Source of the DNA: Flavobacterium difficile
Lineage (GTDB): Bacteria > Bacteroidota > Bacteroidia > Flavobacteriales > Flavobacteriaceae
Length of the DNA: 64,000 bases
NCBI RefSeq assembly: GCF_011392115.1
Contig: NZ_JAAJBT010000001.1
Span: 248,001-312,000, forward strand
Reading direction: 5' to 3'
In this document: positions 24,801-34,429 of the stretch, in pieces
Numbering within the stretch: the stretch's first letter is position 1
Layout of the letters: every line of letters starts with the position of its first letter
Position numbers and translations under genes: made by a program
Notes under the pieces: model-generated
What the model was told of the DNA's origin: nothing
The model's database searches: none
Seen by the model: the letters and a program-made list of their open reading frames with translations, nothing else

Positions 24801-26033
24801 ATGAACACATTAAAATTTATAACAGCAGGAAATGTCGATGATGGTAAAAGCACTTTAATTGGGCGACTTTTATACGATTCGGATAGTATTCACACCGATC
24901 AATTAGGGGTGTTGCAAAAACAAACCAAACAAGAAGGTGTGGATATCGATTTGTCTTTAATTACAGACGGATTAAGAGCGGAACGTGAACAAGGAATTAC
25001 AATCGATGTAGCATACAAATATTTTTCAACGAAGAAAAGAAAATTCATCATCGCTGATGCACCTGGTCACGAACAATATACTAGAAATATGATTACAGGC
25101 GCATCCAATTCCGATGTCATTATCATTCTAGTCGATGCACGAAAAGGTATTACAGAACAAACGAAACGTCATGCAAGTATTGGATCGTTAATGGGAATAA
25201 AAAAAGCAATTATCGCGATTAATAAAATCGATTTGCTCAATTATTCTGAAACGGTTTTCAATCAAATTAAAACGGATTTCGAAGCCATCAAATCAGAATT
25301 ATTGTTTAATGAAATTCATTATGTTCCTGTTAGTGCTTTAATCGGAGATAATATTGTGTCAAAATCTGAACGTACTAGTTGGTACGAAGGGAAAGCGTTA
25401 TTAGAAACCTTGGAAGCCATTGAAATTGAAACTACTGAAGATTTAGACTCAAGATTTCAAGTACAATGGGTAATTCGTCCGAAAGATGATGCGCATCATG
25501 ATTATCGCGGTTATGCAGGCTTGGTGTTAAGTGGAACGTATAAAGTTGGAGATACCGTAATTGTTTTGCCAGCAAATATGGCTACTAAAATTGTAAAAAT
25601 TGAGAAGAATTTAGAAAGCGTTCAAGTAGCGAAAGCTGGTGATAATATTGTGTTGCATTTTGAAAACAATATTGATATCAGTCGGGGTGATGCTATCGTT
25701 TTATACCATCAATTACCAAAAGAATCTACACAAATTCATACTTGGATTTCTTGGTTAGACAATGAACCATTACAAATTGGAAAAACCTATTTGTTAAAAC
25801 ATCGTTTTAAAAATGTTCGTGTGAAAATTCAAGAAGTGAACCAAAAATGGAACATCAACGAATGGGAATTTACTAAAGAAACGGAAATTAAATTAAATGA
25901 TATCGGACAAATTAGTTTAAAAACCAATCAGCCTTTGTTTTACGATGCTTTTGATAAAAATCCAAAATCGGGTAATGCGATTTTAATTGACGAAACTAGT
26001 AATAATACCGTAGCAGCTTTAATGTTTTTATAA
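24801..26033 (+). CDS. cysN: Sulfate adenylyltransferase subunit 1 (GTPase)
   Basis: EF-Tu-like GTPase that drives APS formation with CysD. From the ATG at 24801 the N-terminus is MNTLKFITAGNVDDGKSTL, containing the P-loop. DAPGHEQYTRNMITGAS (G3) and NKIDLL (G4) follow. An in-frame ATG at 24756 would add 15 residues encoded by spacer sequence and is unlikely. At 410 aa it is shorter than E. coli CysN (475) and carries no fused APS kinase domain. cysE follows one base later. Confidence 0.95.
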   Translation: MNTLKFITAGNVDDGKSTLIGRLLYDSDSIHTDQLGVLQKQTKQEGVDIDLSLITDGLRAEREQGITIDVAYKYFSTKKRKFIIADAPGHEQYTRNMITGASNSDVIIILVDARKGITEQTKRHASIGSLMGIKKAIIAINKIDLLNYSETVFNQIKTDFEAIKSELLFNEIHYVPVSALIGDNIVSKSERTSWYEGKALLETLEAIEIETTEDLDSRFQVQWVIRPKDDAHHDYRGYAGLVLSGTYKVGDTVIVLPANMATKIVKIEKNLESVQVAKAGDNIVLHFENNIDISRGDAIVLYHQLPKESTQIHTWISWLDNEPLQIGKTYLLKHRFKNVRVKIQEVNQKWNINEWEFTKETEIKLNDIGQISLKTNQPLFYDAFDKNPKSGNAILIDETSNNTVAALMFL

Positions 26034-26034
26034 A

Positions 26035-26850
26035 ATGTCTTATTCTATTTACATCAGAAATCAGGAAAGAACCAAAAACCCAATCAACAAAAATCAGGTT
26101 GAAATTTGGGTTGATGCCTTGATAAATTGGTTGTTCGACATCAATCAAGAGCATCATAATTACAGGTTTTTTCAAAATAAAGAAAAGTTGTTGCACTTGC
26201 AGTTGCAAGATGTTTTAGCAAAAGTGACAGACGACACGCATCAGGTGATTGTAAATTCAAATTATTTTTTTGATCGCTTAGAGCAAATTCATTTTGTGCT
26301 TATTAACGACCTAGAAACGATTGTCAATTTTGATCCAGCAGCAAAGTCTAAAGAAGAAGTTTTGTTAGCGTATCCTGGTTTTTTTGCCATTACAGCTTAC
26401 CGTATTGCTAATGTATTTTGGAAACTAAATATTCCAATTATTCCAAGAATTATCACAGAATATGTGCACAGCAGAACAGGAATCGATATTCATCCGGGTG
26501 CAGAAATTGGAGAAAATTTCTTTATCGATCACGGAACTGGTATCGTAATCGGTGAAACCACAAAAATTGGAAACAACGTAAAAATCTATCAAGGTGTAAC
26601 TTTAGGCGCATTATCCGTTGCAAAAGACAACACTTCTGCCAAAAGGCATCCAACCATTGAAAATAATGTTACGATTTATGCCAATGCTACAATTTTAGGA
26701 GGAAAAACTACCATTGGAGTCAATTCTGTGATTGGGGGAAATGTTTGGTTAACACATTCTGTTCCCGAAAATTCATTGGTTTATCATAAAAGTGAAATCG
26801 AAATTAAAAAGAAAAGCGAGTTTCCAGAAGCCTTAAATTATGTGATTTAA
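26035..26850 (+). CDS. cysE: Serine O-acetyltransferase
   Basis: Acetylates serine to O-acetylserine, the carbon skeleton for cysteine. The 271 aa have an N-terminal helical region (about 1-125). A C-terminal left-handed beta-helix follows, with HSRTGIDIHPGAEIGENFFI, DHGTGIVIGETTKIGNNVKI and YQGVTLGAL, the hexapeptide repeat and active-site His/Asp region. It starts 1 nt after cysN and precedes the cysteine synthase gene, so the two enzymes of the final step are adjacent. Confidence 0.95.
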   Translation: MSYSIYIRNQERTKNPINKNQVEIWVDALINWLFDINQEHHNYRFFQNKEKLLHLQLQDVLAKVTDDTHQVIVNSNYFFDRLEQIHFVLINDLETIVNFDPAAKSKEEVLLAYPGFFAITAYRIANVFWKLNIPIIPRIITEYVHSRTGIDIHPGAEIGENFFIDHGTGIVIGETTKIGNNVKIYQGVTLGALSVAKDNTSAKRHPTIENNVTIYANATILGGKTTIGVNSVIGGNVWLTHSVPENSLVYHKSEIEIKKKSEFPEALNYVI

Positions 26851-26926
26851 GAACCTGAAACTTAAAATTTAAAACAAAATAAATGAATAGGTTAAGATAA
26901 CTTGAAACCTGAAACTTGAAATTAAA
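26851..26926 (+). repeat. Heptanucleotide repeats between cysE and cysK
   Basis: Two runs of ACCTGAA/ACTTAAA/ACTTGAA-type 7-nt units occupy most of the 81-nt spacer. Confidence 0.65.
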
Positions 26927-26931
26927 ATAAC

Positions 26932-27843
26932 ATGAAAGCAAATAATATATTAGAAACGATTGGAAATACACCAGTTGTAAAAATTAACAAACTATTCGGT
27001 CCGAATAAAAATGTATTTATAAAATTAGAAAGAAATAATCCTGGAAACAGTATAAAAGATAGAATTGCTCTTGCGATGATTGAAGATGCTGAGGCCAAAG
27101 GCTTATTAAAACCAAACAGTGTAATTATCGAACCAACTTCTGGAAATACAGGAATCGGATTAGCGTTAGTGGCAGCCGTAAAAGGCTATAAAGTGATTTT
27201 AGTTATGCCTGAATCTATGAGTGTAGAACGCCGAAAACTAATGGAAATTTATGGGGCAACTTTCGACTTAACTCCAAGAGAAAAAGGAATGAAAGGCACC
27301 ATAGAAAGAGCTGCCGAATTGGTAGCTGAAACGCCAAATGCTTGGTCGCCTTCTCAGTTTAAAAACCCAGCCAATGTAGTGGTGCATCAAAGAACTACCG
27401 CACAAGAAATTTTAAACGATTTCCCTCAAGGTCTAGATTATATTATAACTGGAGTAGGAACGGGCGGACATATTTCTGGCGTAGCAAAAGTAGTAAAAGC
27501 GAAATTCCCAAATGTGAAAGTAATTGCAGTGGAACCAGAATTATCACCGGTTTTGAGTGGTGGAAGTCCATCGCCGCATCCACTACAAGGTATCGGAGCC
27601 GGATTTGTTCCTGAAAATTATCATGCAGAATTTATCGATGAGGTGATTCCAGTTTCTAAAGAAGAAGCTTTTGAATTTACCAGAAATATCGCTAAACAAG
27701 AAGGGATTTTAGTTGGAATTTCAACAGGTGCTTCCTTAGCGGCAGTAGCCAAAAAAATAGCAACATTACCCGATGAAGCTGTAGTATTAACGTTTAATTA
27801 CGATACGGGTGAACGTTATCTTTCTATAGAAGGATTGTTCTAA
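26932..27843 (+). CDS. cysK: Cysteine synthase (O-acetylserine sulfhydrylase)
   Basis: PLP enzyme that makes cysteine from O-acetylserine and sulfide. Length 303 aa. The PLP lysine is in [31 protein letters not shown] and [13 protein letters not shown] are the phosphate-binding and substrate loops. The CysK/CysM split cannot be decided here. It ends the cysteine-forming part of the operon and is followed by siroheme and sulfite reductase genes. Confidence 0.94.
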   Translation: MKANNILETIGNTPVVKINKLFGPNKNVFIKLERNNPGNSIKDRIALAMIEDAEAKGLLKPNSVIIEPTSGNTGIGLALVAAVKGYKVILVMPESMSVERRKLMEIYGATFDLTPREKGMKGTIERAAELVAETPNAWSPSQFKNPANVVVHQRTTAQEILNDFPQGLDYIITGVGTGGHISGVAKVVKAKFPNVKVIAVEPELSPVLSGGSPSPHPLQGIGAGFVPENYHAEFIDEVIPVSKEEAFEFTRNIAKQEGILVGISTGASLAAVAKKIATLPDEAVVLTFNYDTGERYLSIEGLF

Positions 27844-27871
27844 AAATCAATTATTTATTGTAGAATTTGTC

Positions 27872-27889
27872 TTCCGATATTGGTCGGAA
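27872..27889. repeat. Inverted repeat before cobA
   Basis: TTCCGA, a TATTGG loop and TCGGAA form a perfect 6-bp hairpin between cysK and cobA. It has no T-run, so it is more likely an mRNA-processing or stability element, or a decayed repeat, than a terminator. Confidence 0.45.
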
Positions 27890-27921
27890 CAGCCCTTTCT
27901 ATGCCAAATTTTAAGAGAAAT

Positions 27922-28740
27922 ATGATACAAATACATAAAAAAGGAAAGGTGATTTTAGCAGGAGCAGGTCCTGGTGATCCCGATCTAATTAGTTTAAAAG
28001 CATTAAAATACCTGCAAATTGCAGATGTAATTTTAACCGACCGATTGGTTTCTCCCATACTTATTGAGGATCATGCGCGAAAAGAGGCTGAAGTTATTTA
28101 TGTGGGTAAACAATGTTCTAAAGGCATCTGGACACCGCAAAAAGACATTAACGATTTACTCGTAGCCTACGCTTTGCAAGGTAAATTGGTGCTTCGCCTA
28201 AAAGGTGGTGATGCCTCATTGTTTTCCAACGTGTTAGATGAGTTACAAGCCGTTAAAAAGAACGCGATTACTTATGAAATCATTCCAGGAATTTCTGCTG
28301 CTTTTGGTGCCGCAGCTTATACCGGTATTCCATTAACAGCCAGAACGTATTCTCGTGGTGTCCGATTTTTAACCTTATATGATTTGAATACTGTGGATTC
28401 CAAACAATGGAAAGACTGGGCAACTACAGAAGATACTTTGGTGTTTTACATGAGCGGACAACGCTTAGACGTATTAACAAAGCAATTACTAAATAACGGA
28501 ATTGAAACAAGTAAAGGAATGGCAGTTGTTCAACAAGCTACAACTCCAAATCAGAAAACTTCTGTGTATTCTTTTGAAAGCTTACAAACACAATCTTTAC
28601 CCAATTTTGAATTTGTTCCTACTTTATTAATCATTGGGAAAGTGGTGAATTTACACCATCAGTTTTCATGGTTCACAGAAAATTATACCACCGAATCTTA
28701 TTTCGATAATCACAAAAATATGTATCAAAATGCTATCTGA
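27922..28740 (+). CDS. cobA: Uroporphyrinogen-III C-methyltransferase
   Basis: Makes precorrin-2, the first step towards siroheme for sulfite reductase. From the ATG at 27922 (MIQIHKKGKVILAGAGPGDP) the protein has 272 aa. GAGPGDPDLISLKALKYL, LRLKGGDASLFSNV and EIIPGISAAFGAAAYTGIPL are the tetrapyrrole methylase signatures. Another in-frame ATG at 27901 would add seven residues; the TTG at 27880 lies inside a hairpin and is unlikely. It overlaps the start of cysJ by 11 nt, implying translational coupling. Confidence 0.93.
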   Translation: MIQIHKKGKVILAGAGPGDPDLISLKALKYLQIADVILTDRLVSPILIEDHARKEAEVIYVGKQCSKGIWTPQKDINDLLVAYALQGKLVLRLKGGDASLFSNVLDELQAVKKNAITYEIIPGISAAFGAAAYTGIPLTARTYSRGVRFLTLYDLNTVDSKQWKDWATTEDTLVFYMSGQRLDVLTKQLLNNGIETSKGMAVVQQATTPNQKTSVYSFESLQTQSLPNFEFVPTLLIIGKVVNLHHQFSWFTENYTTESYFDNHKNMYQNAI

Positions 28741-30400
28741 AACTAAATTAACTTTATTACAACAATTTACCAAAAATGCTTCAAAAGAAGAAGTGATATG
28801 GGCTAATGGCTATTTTTCAGGTTTTTTAGATGCAAAAGAATGGTTGGGAGGCACTTCGGAAATTGTAGAAAAAAACAGTACGGCTCAAGTAGCAGTAAAA
28901 CCATTAATTGTATACGGAACAGAAACTGGAAATTCTAAAAAAGTAGCTTCTGGTTTATTAGCTTCTTTTAAAAAGAATAAAATTCAAGCCAAAGCCATCG
29001 AAGTTTCGCAATACGATGCGGATAAACTACAAAAAGAAAATGTAGTTCTTTTTATAATGAGTACACAAGGCGAAGGCGAATTCCCACAAAATGCCGTGTC
29101 GTTTTACGAAAAACTTAAAAGTTCAACGGTTCATTTAAATCAATTGTCTTATGCCGTTTTAGGTTTAGGTGATTCATCTTATCCGTTGTTTTGTAATGCT
29201 GGAATTTTATTAGATGAAGTGTTAGCAGAAAAAGGGGCGAAACGTTTATTGCCTTTAGTGAAAGCAGATGTAGATTTTACGGAAACAGTTTCAATCTGGG
29301 AATCGGATTTGCAAAAAGCCTTTCAGAATTTAGGTTCGAATGTAACGAATGAAGTAAAACCAACACCTGCAACAGCTTCTTCTCAAAAGAAAAATTATAT
29401 CGGAAAAATTAGTCATAAAGTAGTTTTAAATGACATAGGTTCTAATAAAGAAACTTATCACATCGAAATTGAATCGGATGAAGCAATTAGTTACGAACCT
29501 GGCGATGCTTTAGGGATTATTCCGAAAAATAAAATAGAAGAAATTCAAGCTATCGCTGCGTATTTTAATGAAAATAACTATTCAGATTTAGAAGACAAAA
29601 ATATCCGTGGTTTATCAAAAAAATCACTAGAAGCTTTTTCAAAGTTGTTCAAAATTGAAATTACCGAAGAGAAAGCGAATCTGTTAGATGTCATCCAAAA
29701 ATACCAACCAAAAAAGGTAAAATTAGAAGAACTAATTGCATTGCTTTTGCCAATTTCTCCACGATTGTATTCGATTTCGTCTTCTTCAGAAGCACACGAT
29801 GGTCAGGTGCATTTAACAGTAAATTTAAATACGTTTTCAGTAAATGGTGAAATAAAAAAAGGTTTGGCTTCAGAATTTTTAGCTGAATTGTCACAGCATT
29901 CAGATGTGGAATTTTACATTCATAAAAATCAAAATTTCAGACTACCATCAGAAGATACAGATATCATTATGATTGGCCCAGGAACAGGAATCGCTCCTTT
30001 TAGAAGTTTTTTAGCAGAAAGAGACGTTAGAGGTGCCGAAGGGAAAAATTGGCTGTTTTTCGGAGAACAACATTTCGTGCACGATTTTTATTATCAAACA
30101 GAAATTCAAGAATGGCTTACTACAGGTGTGTTAACGAAATTGGATACAGCTTTTTCAAGAGATCAAGAACAAAAAATTTATGTGCAAGATAGAATCAGAG
30201 AAAAAGGAAAAGAGTTTAATAATTGGTTAGAAAACGGAGCCAGCATTTACATCTGCGGACAAAAGAATCCAATGAGTCAAGATGTAGAAAATGCGATTGT
30301 TGCTGTTATTGCAAAAGAACGAAATGTCTCAGAAGCTGAAGCCAAACAAATTTTAGAAGCATTAGAAAACCAAGGAAAATATCAAAAAGACGTGTATTAA
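28730..30400 (+). CDS. cysJ: Sulfite reductase flavoprotein (alpha subunit)
   Basis: Passes electrons from NADPH via FAD and FMN to the sulfite reductase haemoprotein. The 556 aa contain a flavodoxin domain (about 60-200, LIVYGTETGNSKKVASGL), an FAD domain with RLYSISSSSEAHDGQVHLTV, and an NADPH domain with IGPGTGIAPFRSFLAERD. It ends with the usual YQKDVY tail. The gene overlaps cobA and precedes the haemoprotein gene. Confidence 0.93.
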   Translation: MLSETKLTLLQQFTKNASKEEVIWANGYFSGFLDAKEWLGGTSEIVEKNSTAQVAVKPLIVYGTETGNSKKVASGLLASFKKNKIQAKAIEVSQYDADKLQKENVVLFIMSTQGEGEFPQNAVSFYEKLKSSTVHLNQLSYAVLGLGDSSYPLFCNAGILLDEVLAEKGAKRLLPLVKADVDFTETVSIWESDLQKAFQNLGSNVTNEVKPTPATASSQKKNYIGKISHKVVLNDIGSNKETYHIEIESDEAISYEPGDALGIIPKNKIEEIQAIAAYFNENNYSDLEDKNIRGLSKKSLEAFSKLFKIEITEEKANLLDVIQKYQPKKVKLEELIALLLPISPRLYSISSSSEAHDGQVHLTVNLNTFSVNGEIKKGLASEFLAELSQHSDVEFYIHKNQNFRLPSEDTDIIMIGPGTGIAPFRSFLAERDVRGAEGKNWLFFGEQHFVHDFYYQTEIQEWLTTGVLTKLDTAFSRDQEQKIYVQDRIREKGKEFNNWLENGASIYICGQKNPMSQDVENAIVAVIAKERNVSEAEAKQILEALENQGKYQKDVY

Positions 30401-30421
30401 CGGAGCGTAGCGATTTATCGC
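30401..30421. repeat. Short REP-like palindrome after cysJ
   Basis: GGAGCGTAGCGATTTATCGC contains the perfect palindromic stem GCGAT-TT-ATCGC (30410-30421). It begins right after the cysJ stop and is GC-richer than its surroundings. A similar element lies at 50127-50150. Confidence 0.5.
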
Positions 30422-30439
30422 ATTTAAAATAAAAACAAA

Positions 30440-32086
30440 ATGAGCGAAAAATTATCAGCAGTAGAATATATAAAGACCAAAAGCGATGGTCTTAGAGGTA
30501 CTTTAAAGGAAAGTATCGATTTAGATAATCACACCGGAAGTGTGCGTCCAGACGATGAAACCCTAGTAAAGTTTCATGGCATGTATGTGCAAGACGATAG
30601 AGATAGAAGGGCAGAAAGAGCCGCAAAAAAATTAGACAAATTGTATTCTTTTATGATACGTTTGCGAATTCCAGGTGGCGTAATCTCAGCAGAACAATGG
30701 TTAGCAACTCATGAAATTTCAGAGCAATACGGAACTGGAACGTTAAAAATTACAACCCGACAAACGGTGCAATTACATGGTTTGTTAAAACATCAATTGC
30801 GACCAACTATTCAAGCTTTTAACACGGCAAAATTAGATTCTATTGCTGCTTGTGGCGATGTAAATAGAAATGTTATTGTGAGTTCGCATCCGCAAATTTC
30901 ACCAATTCATCAAGAAATTTATGAGTATGCGGATAAAATTTCAACCTTGCTTTTGCCTAAAACGCAATCGTATTATGAGGTTTTTATCGATGGTGAAAAA
31001 ATTTATGAACGTTCTTCTGAAGCCGATCCGTTATATGAAGATCGTTATTTGCCAAGAAAATTTAAAATTGCCATCGCTATTCCACCAAGTAATGATGTGG
31101 ATGTGTTTACGAACGATATCGGTTTGATCGCCATTATCGAAAATAATGTACTGAAAGGTTTTAACATCGCTGTTGGTGGCGGTTTGGCTACCACTCATGG
31201 AAATCCGAATACGTATTCTCGCTTAGGAACTATCATTGGTTTTACAGATACAGAAGAGAGAACGTTAAAAGCGGTGTACGAAATTTTAACGGTACAACGT
31301 GATTTTGGAAATCGTGTCGACAGAAAATTATCTCGATTGAAATATACAGTAGATAAATTAACTGTGGAAGGTTTTAAAAAAGAATTGGAAAGCCGTATCG
31401 GATTTCAATTAGAACCTGCAAGAGCGTATGTTTTTACTGAAAGAAGTGATCGTTTTGGGTGGGAACAAAATCACCAAGGAAAGTGGTTTTATACGTTGTT
31501 TGTAGAGCACGGAGTTGTTAAACCGGAACTGAAGCAATTCTTGTACGAATTGGCGCAATTAGGCATCAATAATTTTATTTTTTCAGGAAATCAAAATCTA
31601 ATTTTAGGCGAGATTGATGCTGCTAAAAAAGCTCGTGTGGAAGCCTTATTGCAACAACATAACATAGAAAAACAAGTAAGTGCTTTACGAAAAAATTCAA
31701 TGGCTTGTGTGGCTTTACCAACTTGTCCGTTAGCGTTAGCAGAAGCACAAAGATATTTGCCGGTTTTAGTTACAAAAATCGAACCCATTTTAGCCAAATA
31801 CCAACTATCAAATGATGAAATTACCATACGAATGACAGGTTGCCCGAACGGTTGTGGTCGCCCTTATGTGGCCGAACTTGGTTTTGTAGGAACAGGTCCG
31901 GAACAATATAATTTTATGTTGGGTGGCGACAGATTCGGACAAAGGTTAAATACTATTTACAAAGAAAAACAAACCGAATCGCAAATTCTAGATGAAGTAG
32001 ATGTGCTATTGGGAAAATATGTAAATGAGAAATTAGAACAGGAAACCTTTGGAGATTTTGCCTACAGAACCATTTTGAACAAATGA
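30440..32086 (+). CDS. cysI: Sulfite (or nitrite/sulfite) reductase haemoprotein
   Basis: Six-electron reduction of sulfite to sulfide on coupled siroheme and a [4Fe-4S] cluster. The 548 aa show the two NiR/SiR repeats. Cluster and siroheme ligands are the Cys pairs in MACVALPTCPLA (about 422 and 428) and TGCPNGCGRP (about 467 and 471). GTGTLKITTRQTVQLHG is the N-terminal substrate arm. Its place beside cysJ and after cysH makes sulfite the likely substrate. It overlaps the next gene by 4 nt (ATGA). Confidence 0.93.
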   Translation: MSEKLSAVEYIKTKSDGLRGTLKESIDLDNHTGSVRPDDETLVKFHGMYVQDDRDRRAERAAKKLDKLYSFMIRLRIPGGVISAEQWLATHEISEQYGTGTLKITTRQTVQLHGLLKHQLRPTIQAFNTAKLDSIAACGDVNRNVIVSSHPQISPIHQEIYEYADKISTLLLPKTQSYYEVFIDGEKIYERSSEADPLYEDRYLPRKFKIAIAIPPSNDVDVFTNDIGLIAIIENNVLKGFNIAVGGGLATTHGNPNTYSRLGTIIGFTDTEERTLKAVYEILTVQRDFGNRVDRKLSRLKYTVDKLTVEGFKKELESRIGFQLEPARAYVFTERSDRFGWEQNHQGKWFYTLFVEHGVVKPELKQFLYELAQLGINNFIFSGNQNLILGEIDAAKKARVEALLQQHNIEKQVSALRKNSMACVALPTCPLALAEAQRYLPVLVTKIEPILAKYQLSNDEITIRMTGCPNGCGRPYVAELGFVGTGPEQYNFMLGGDRFGQRLNTIYKEKQTESQILDEVDVLLGKYVNEKLEQETFGDFAYRTILNK

Positions 32087-32829
32087 GAAAATTAGTCTTA
32101 CTTCTATTTATGTTGCTTTTAGAAGTTGTTGCTGCTCAAAAAAAAATAGAAAAACAACAACTTATGTGGTATGGGTATTACAATCAATTTAAGTGGAATG
32201 AAAATTGGAGTGTAAATAGTGAAATTCAACAGCGTCAGTTTTACAATCCTACAAGTCAACATCAATTGGTTTTTAGGTCGAATTTAGAGAGAAAATTAGC
32301 TGGAGATTGGAATACTTCAGCAGGTTTGACGTTTTTTTTGCAGAATCCGAATGATCCAAATTCTGAAAGCAATTTAACTGTTCCAGAATTACGACCGGAC
32401 ATCGGATTTAATCACAAACAAAAATTGGGTTTCATCACCATTAACCACAGATATAAAGCAGAAGCAAGATTTTTTCATGATGTGGAAAACAACAAATTAG
32501 TTGGAGGATATCGTTTTTCTAATTTTCGATTTCGTTATCAAATAGGTCTCGATTATTCTTTTTGGAAGAATAATAAAGATCAAGAGTTAGTAGTAAAAGT
32601 TAAAGATGAATTGATGCTAAACATGGGAAATAAAATCGTTAATAATACCTTCGATCAAAACAGAATTTATGCGGCTTTATATTACAAAATAAATAATTCA
32701 TATGGTGTAGAATTAGGATATATGAATTGGTTTCAGCAACAAAAAACAGGAACCGATTTTTATGATAGAGATATTTTAAGATTGTCTATTTTCCATAACA
32801 TCTATTTTAAAAATAAAAAAAATGACTAA
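32083..32829 (+). CDS. DUF2490-type outer-membrane protein in the cys operon
   Basis: The 248-aa exported protein has signal peptide MRKLVLLLFMLLLEVVAAQ and a barrel-like pattern (WYGYYNQFKWNENWSVNSEI, RFRYQIGLDYSFWKN), ending in LRLSIFHNIYFKN. This matches DUF2490, a family of Bacteroidetes barrels of unknown function. It overlaps cysI by 4 nt and the next gene by 8 nt, so it is firmly inside the sulfate-assimilation operon. A role as a porin for sulfate or another sulfur source is suggested by context only. Confidence 0.72.
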   Translation: MRKLVLLLFMLLLEVVAAQKKIEKQQLMWYGYYNQFKWNENWSVNSEIQQRQFYNPTSQHQLVFRSNLERKLAGDWNTSAGLTFFLQNPNDPNSESNLTVPELRPDIGFNHKQKLGFITINHRYKAEARFFHDVENNKLVGGYRFSNFRFRYQIGLDYSFWKNNKDQELVVKVKDELMLNMGNKIVNNTFDQNRIYAALYYKINNSYGVELGYMNWFQQQKTGTDFYDRDILRLSIFHNIYFKNKKND

Positions 32830-34267
32830 TACATTATTTCCAGTTTTTCTAAAAACAGAAACCGCACAATTTTTAATTGTTGGTGGCGGAAATGTCGGTT
32901 TAGAAAAAACAGAAACCTTATTAAAGCAAAATCCGCACATTCATATCGTAATTGTTGCGCCGCTTTTGCATCCTAAGTTGAGAGAAATAATTAAGATACA
33001 TTCAACTATTACTTGTTTTGAACGCCCTTTTGAAGTGGCAGACCTAGAACATAAAGATTTTGTAATTATTACAACTGATCAACCTAAGGTAAACAAAGAA
33101 GTACGTGAGTTAGCCAAAGCAAGAGGAATTAAAGTGAATGCCGCCGATCAACCCGATTTATGTGATTTTTATTTGGGTTCGATTGTAAATAAAGGGAATC
33201 TAAAAATTGCCATTTCTACCAATGGGAAATCGCCTGTTTTAGCCAAAAGAATGCGAGAATATTTCACAGAAGTTATTCCCGATGAAATTGATGAAACTAT
33301 TCTGCAGTTGAATACATTTAGAAACCAACAAAAAGGAGATTTTAAAGAAAAATTAGCCGTTTTAAATGAAGTTACTGCCGTATTTGAAAAGAAAAATTCA
33401 GAAAAAAAGAAATATAAAAATTTAACGTTTCAATTAACGCTTTTATTTTTTGCTATTTTCTTTGGATACGGACTTTCAGGTGTAATTTCAATCGATCAAG
33501 TTAAAGAATATTCAAGCCAAGTTCCAAATGTTTTTTTCGGAATGTTATTAGTTGGTTTTTTTGCACAATTGGTAGATGGTGCGGTGGGTTTAGGTTATGG
33601 AATTACATGTTCTACAAGTATGATGTTGTTAGGGATAAAATTGCCAGCTATAAGCGGAAGTATCCATACAGCAGAAATGTTTTCAAGCGGAATCAGTGGT
33701 TTTTCGCATTACAGATTTGGGAATGTAAACAAAAAACTACTTTGTTGGTTGGTTATTCCTGGTGTTATTGGCGCGGTATCTGGTGCTTTATTATTAGTGT
33801 ATTTAGGCAATAAATATGAAAAAATTACATATGGCGTTTTAGCAACTTATACCATGATTATGGGGTTTAGTTTGTTGAGAATCGCCATCAGAAAACAAAT
33901 TCCAAATAGAAAAAGTAAAAATACTGGATGGTTAGGTTTTGCTGGCGGCTTTTTAGATGCTTTTGGTGGTGGTGGTTGGGGACCAATTGTAACATCAACA
34001 CTTTTGTCAAGAGGTAAAAAATCTAAATATGTTATTGGAACAGTAAGTTTAGCTGAATTTTTTGTCACAATGGCCGCATCCATTACCTTTTTTGCATCAA
34101 TCGGAGTAAGTCACTGGTATATTATTGCTGGTTTGATTATTGGTGGTGCTGTCGCAGCGCCAATTGCAGCTAAACTAACTGGGAAATTACCTCAAAAAAC
34201 GGCCATGTTATTAGTGGCGTTTTTGGTAATTGTTTTTAGTTTGAGAATGTTATTGAAAATTGTATAA
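32822..34267 (+). CDS. Fusion of precorrin-2 dehydrogenase (CysG-N) and TauE/SafE permease
   Basis: A 481-aa two-part protein. Residues 1-190 are a Rossmann domain of the siroheme synthase N-terminus (FLIVGGGNVGLEKTETLL, DFVIITTDQPKVNKEVREL, NAADQPDLCDFYLGSIV, KIAISTNGKSPVLAKRMREY), which oxidises precorrin-2 and may insert iron. Residues about 200-481 form a TSUP/TauE-SafE permease with about eight hydrophobic segments (LVGFFAQLVDGAVGLGYGI, GFAGGFLDAFGGGGWGPI). The permease half probably moves sulfite, sulfate or another sulfur anion across the inner membrane. It completes siroheme synthesis with cobA and overlaps the preceding gene by 8 nt. Confidence 0.88.
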   Translation: MTNTLFPVFLKTETAQFLIVGGGNVGLEKTETLLKQNPHIHIVIVAPLLHPKLREIIKIHSTITCFERPFEVADLEHKDFVIITTDQPKVNKEVRELAKARGIKVNAADQPDLCDFYLGSIVNKGNLKIAISTNGKSPVLAKRMREYFTEVIPDEIDETILQLNTFRNQQKGDFKEKLAVLNEVTAVFEKKNSEKKKYKNLTFQLTLLFFAIFFGYGLSGVISIDQVKEYSSQVPNVFFGMLLVGFFAQLVDGAVGLGYGITCSTSMMLLGIKLPAISGSIHTAEMFSSGISGFSHYRFGNVNKKLLCWLVIPGVIGAVSGALLLVYLGNKYEKITYGVLATYTMIMGFSLLRIAIRKQIPNRKSKNTGWLGFAGGFLDAFGGGGWGPIVTSTLLSRGKKSKYVIGTVSLAEFFVTMAASITFFASIGVSHWYIIAGLIIGGAVAAPIAAKLTGKLPQKTAMLLVAFLVIVFSLRMLLKIV

Positions 34268-34389
34268 ACTAAATTTTTCTGTTTCATAGAATTATTTTTG
34301 CTTCAGAGATATAATTTACGAAATAAAATCTATTTTTAAACATCAAAATAATAAAATTTAGATAAATTATCTACTAATTTTTATTTTAC

Positions 34390-34409
34390 AGAAAATTATT
34401 CTAAATTTG
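34390..34409 (+). promoter_or_regulatory. Promoter with inverted repeat upstream of the metX leaders
   Basis: AGAA-AATTA-TTCT (34390-34402) abuts the -7 box TAAATTTG (34402-34409), the same arrangement as at 19738-19758. The upstream flank TAAAATTTAGATAA is also shared. The 542-nt gap 34268-34809 contains this promoter and two leader/terminator units and no other gene that I can support. Confidence 0.5.
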
Positions 34410-34429
34410 CCATATCAAAATCAATATAA

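Noticed and set aside
34281-34320. Possible promoter TATTTTTG after the CysG-TauE gene
   Set aside because: The true leader promoter with the conserved inverted repeat lies 100 nt downstream. This box has no transcript-like structure behind it.
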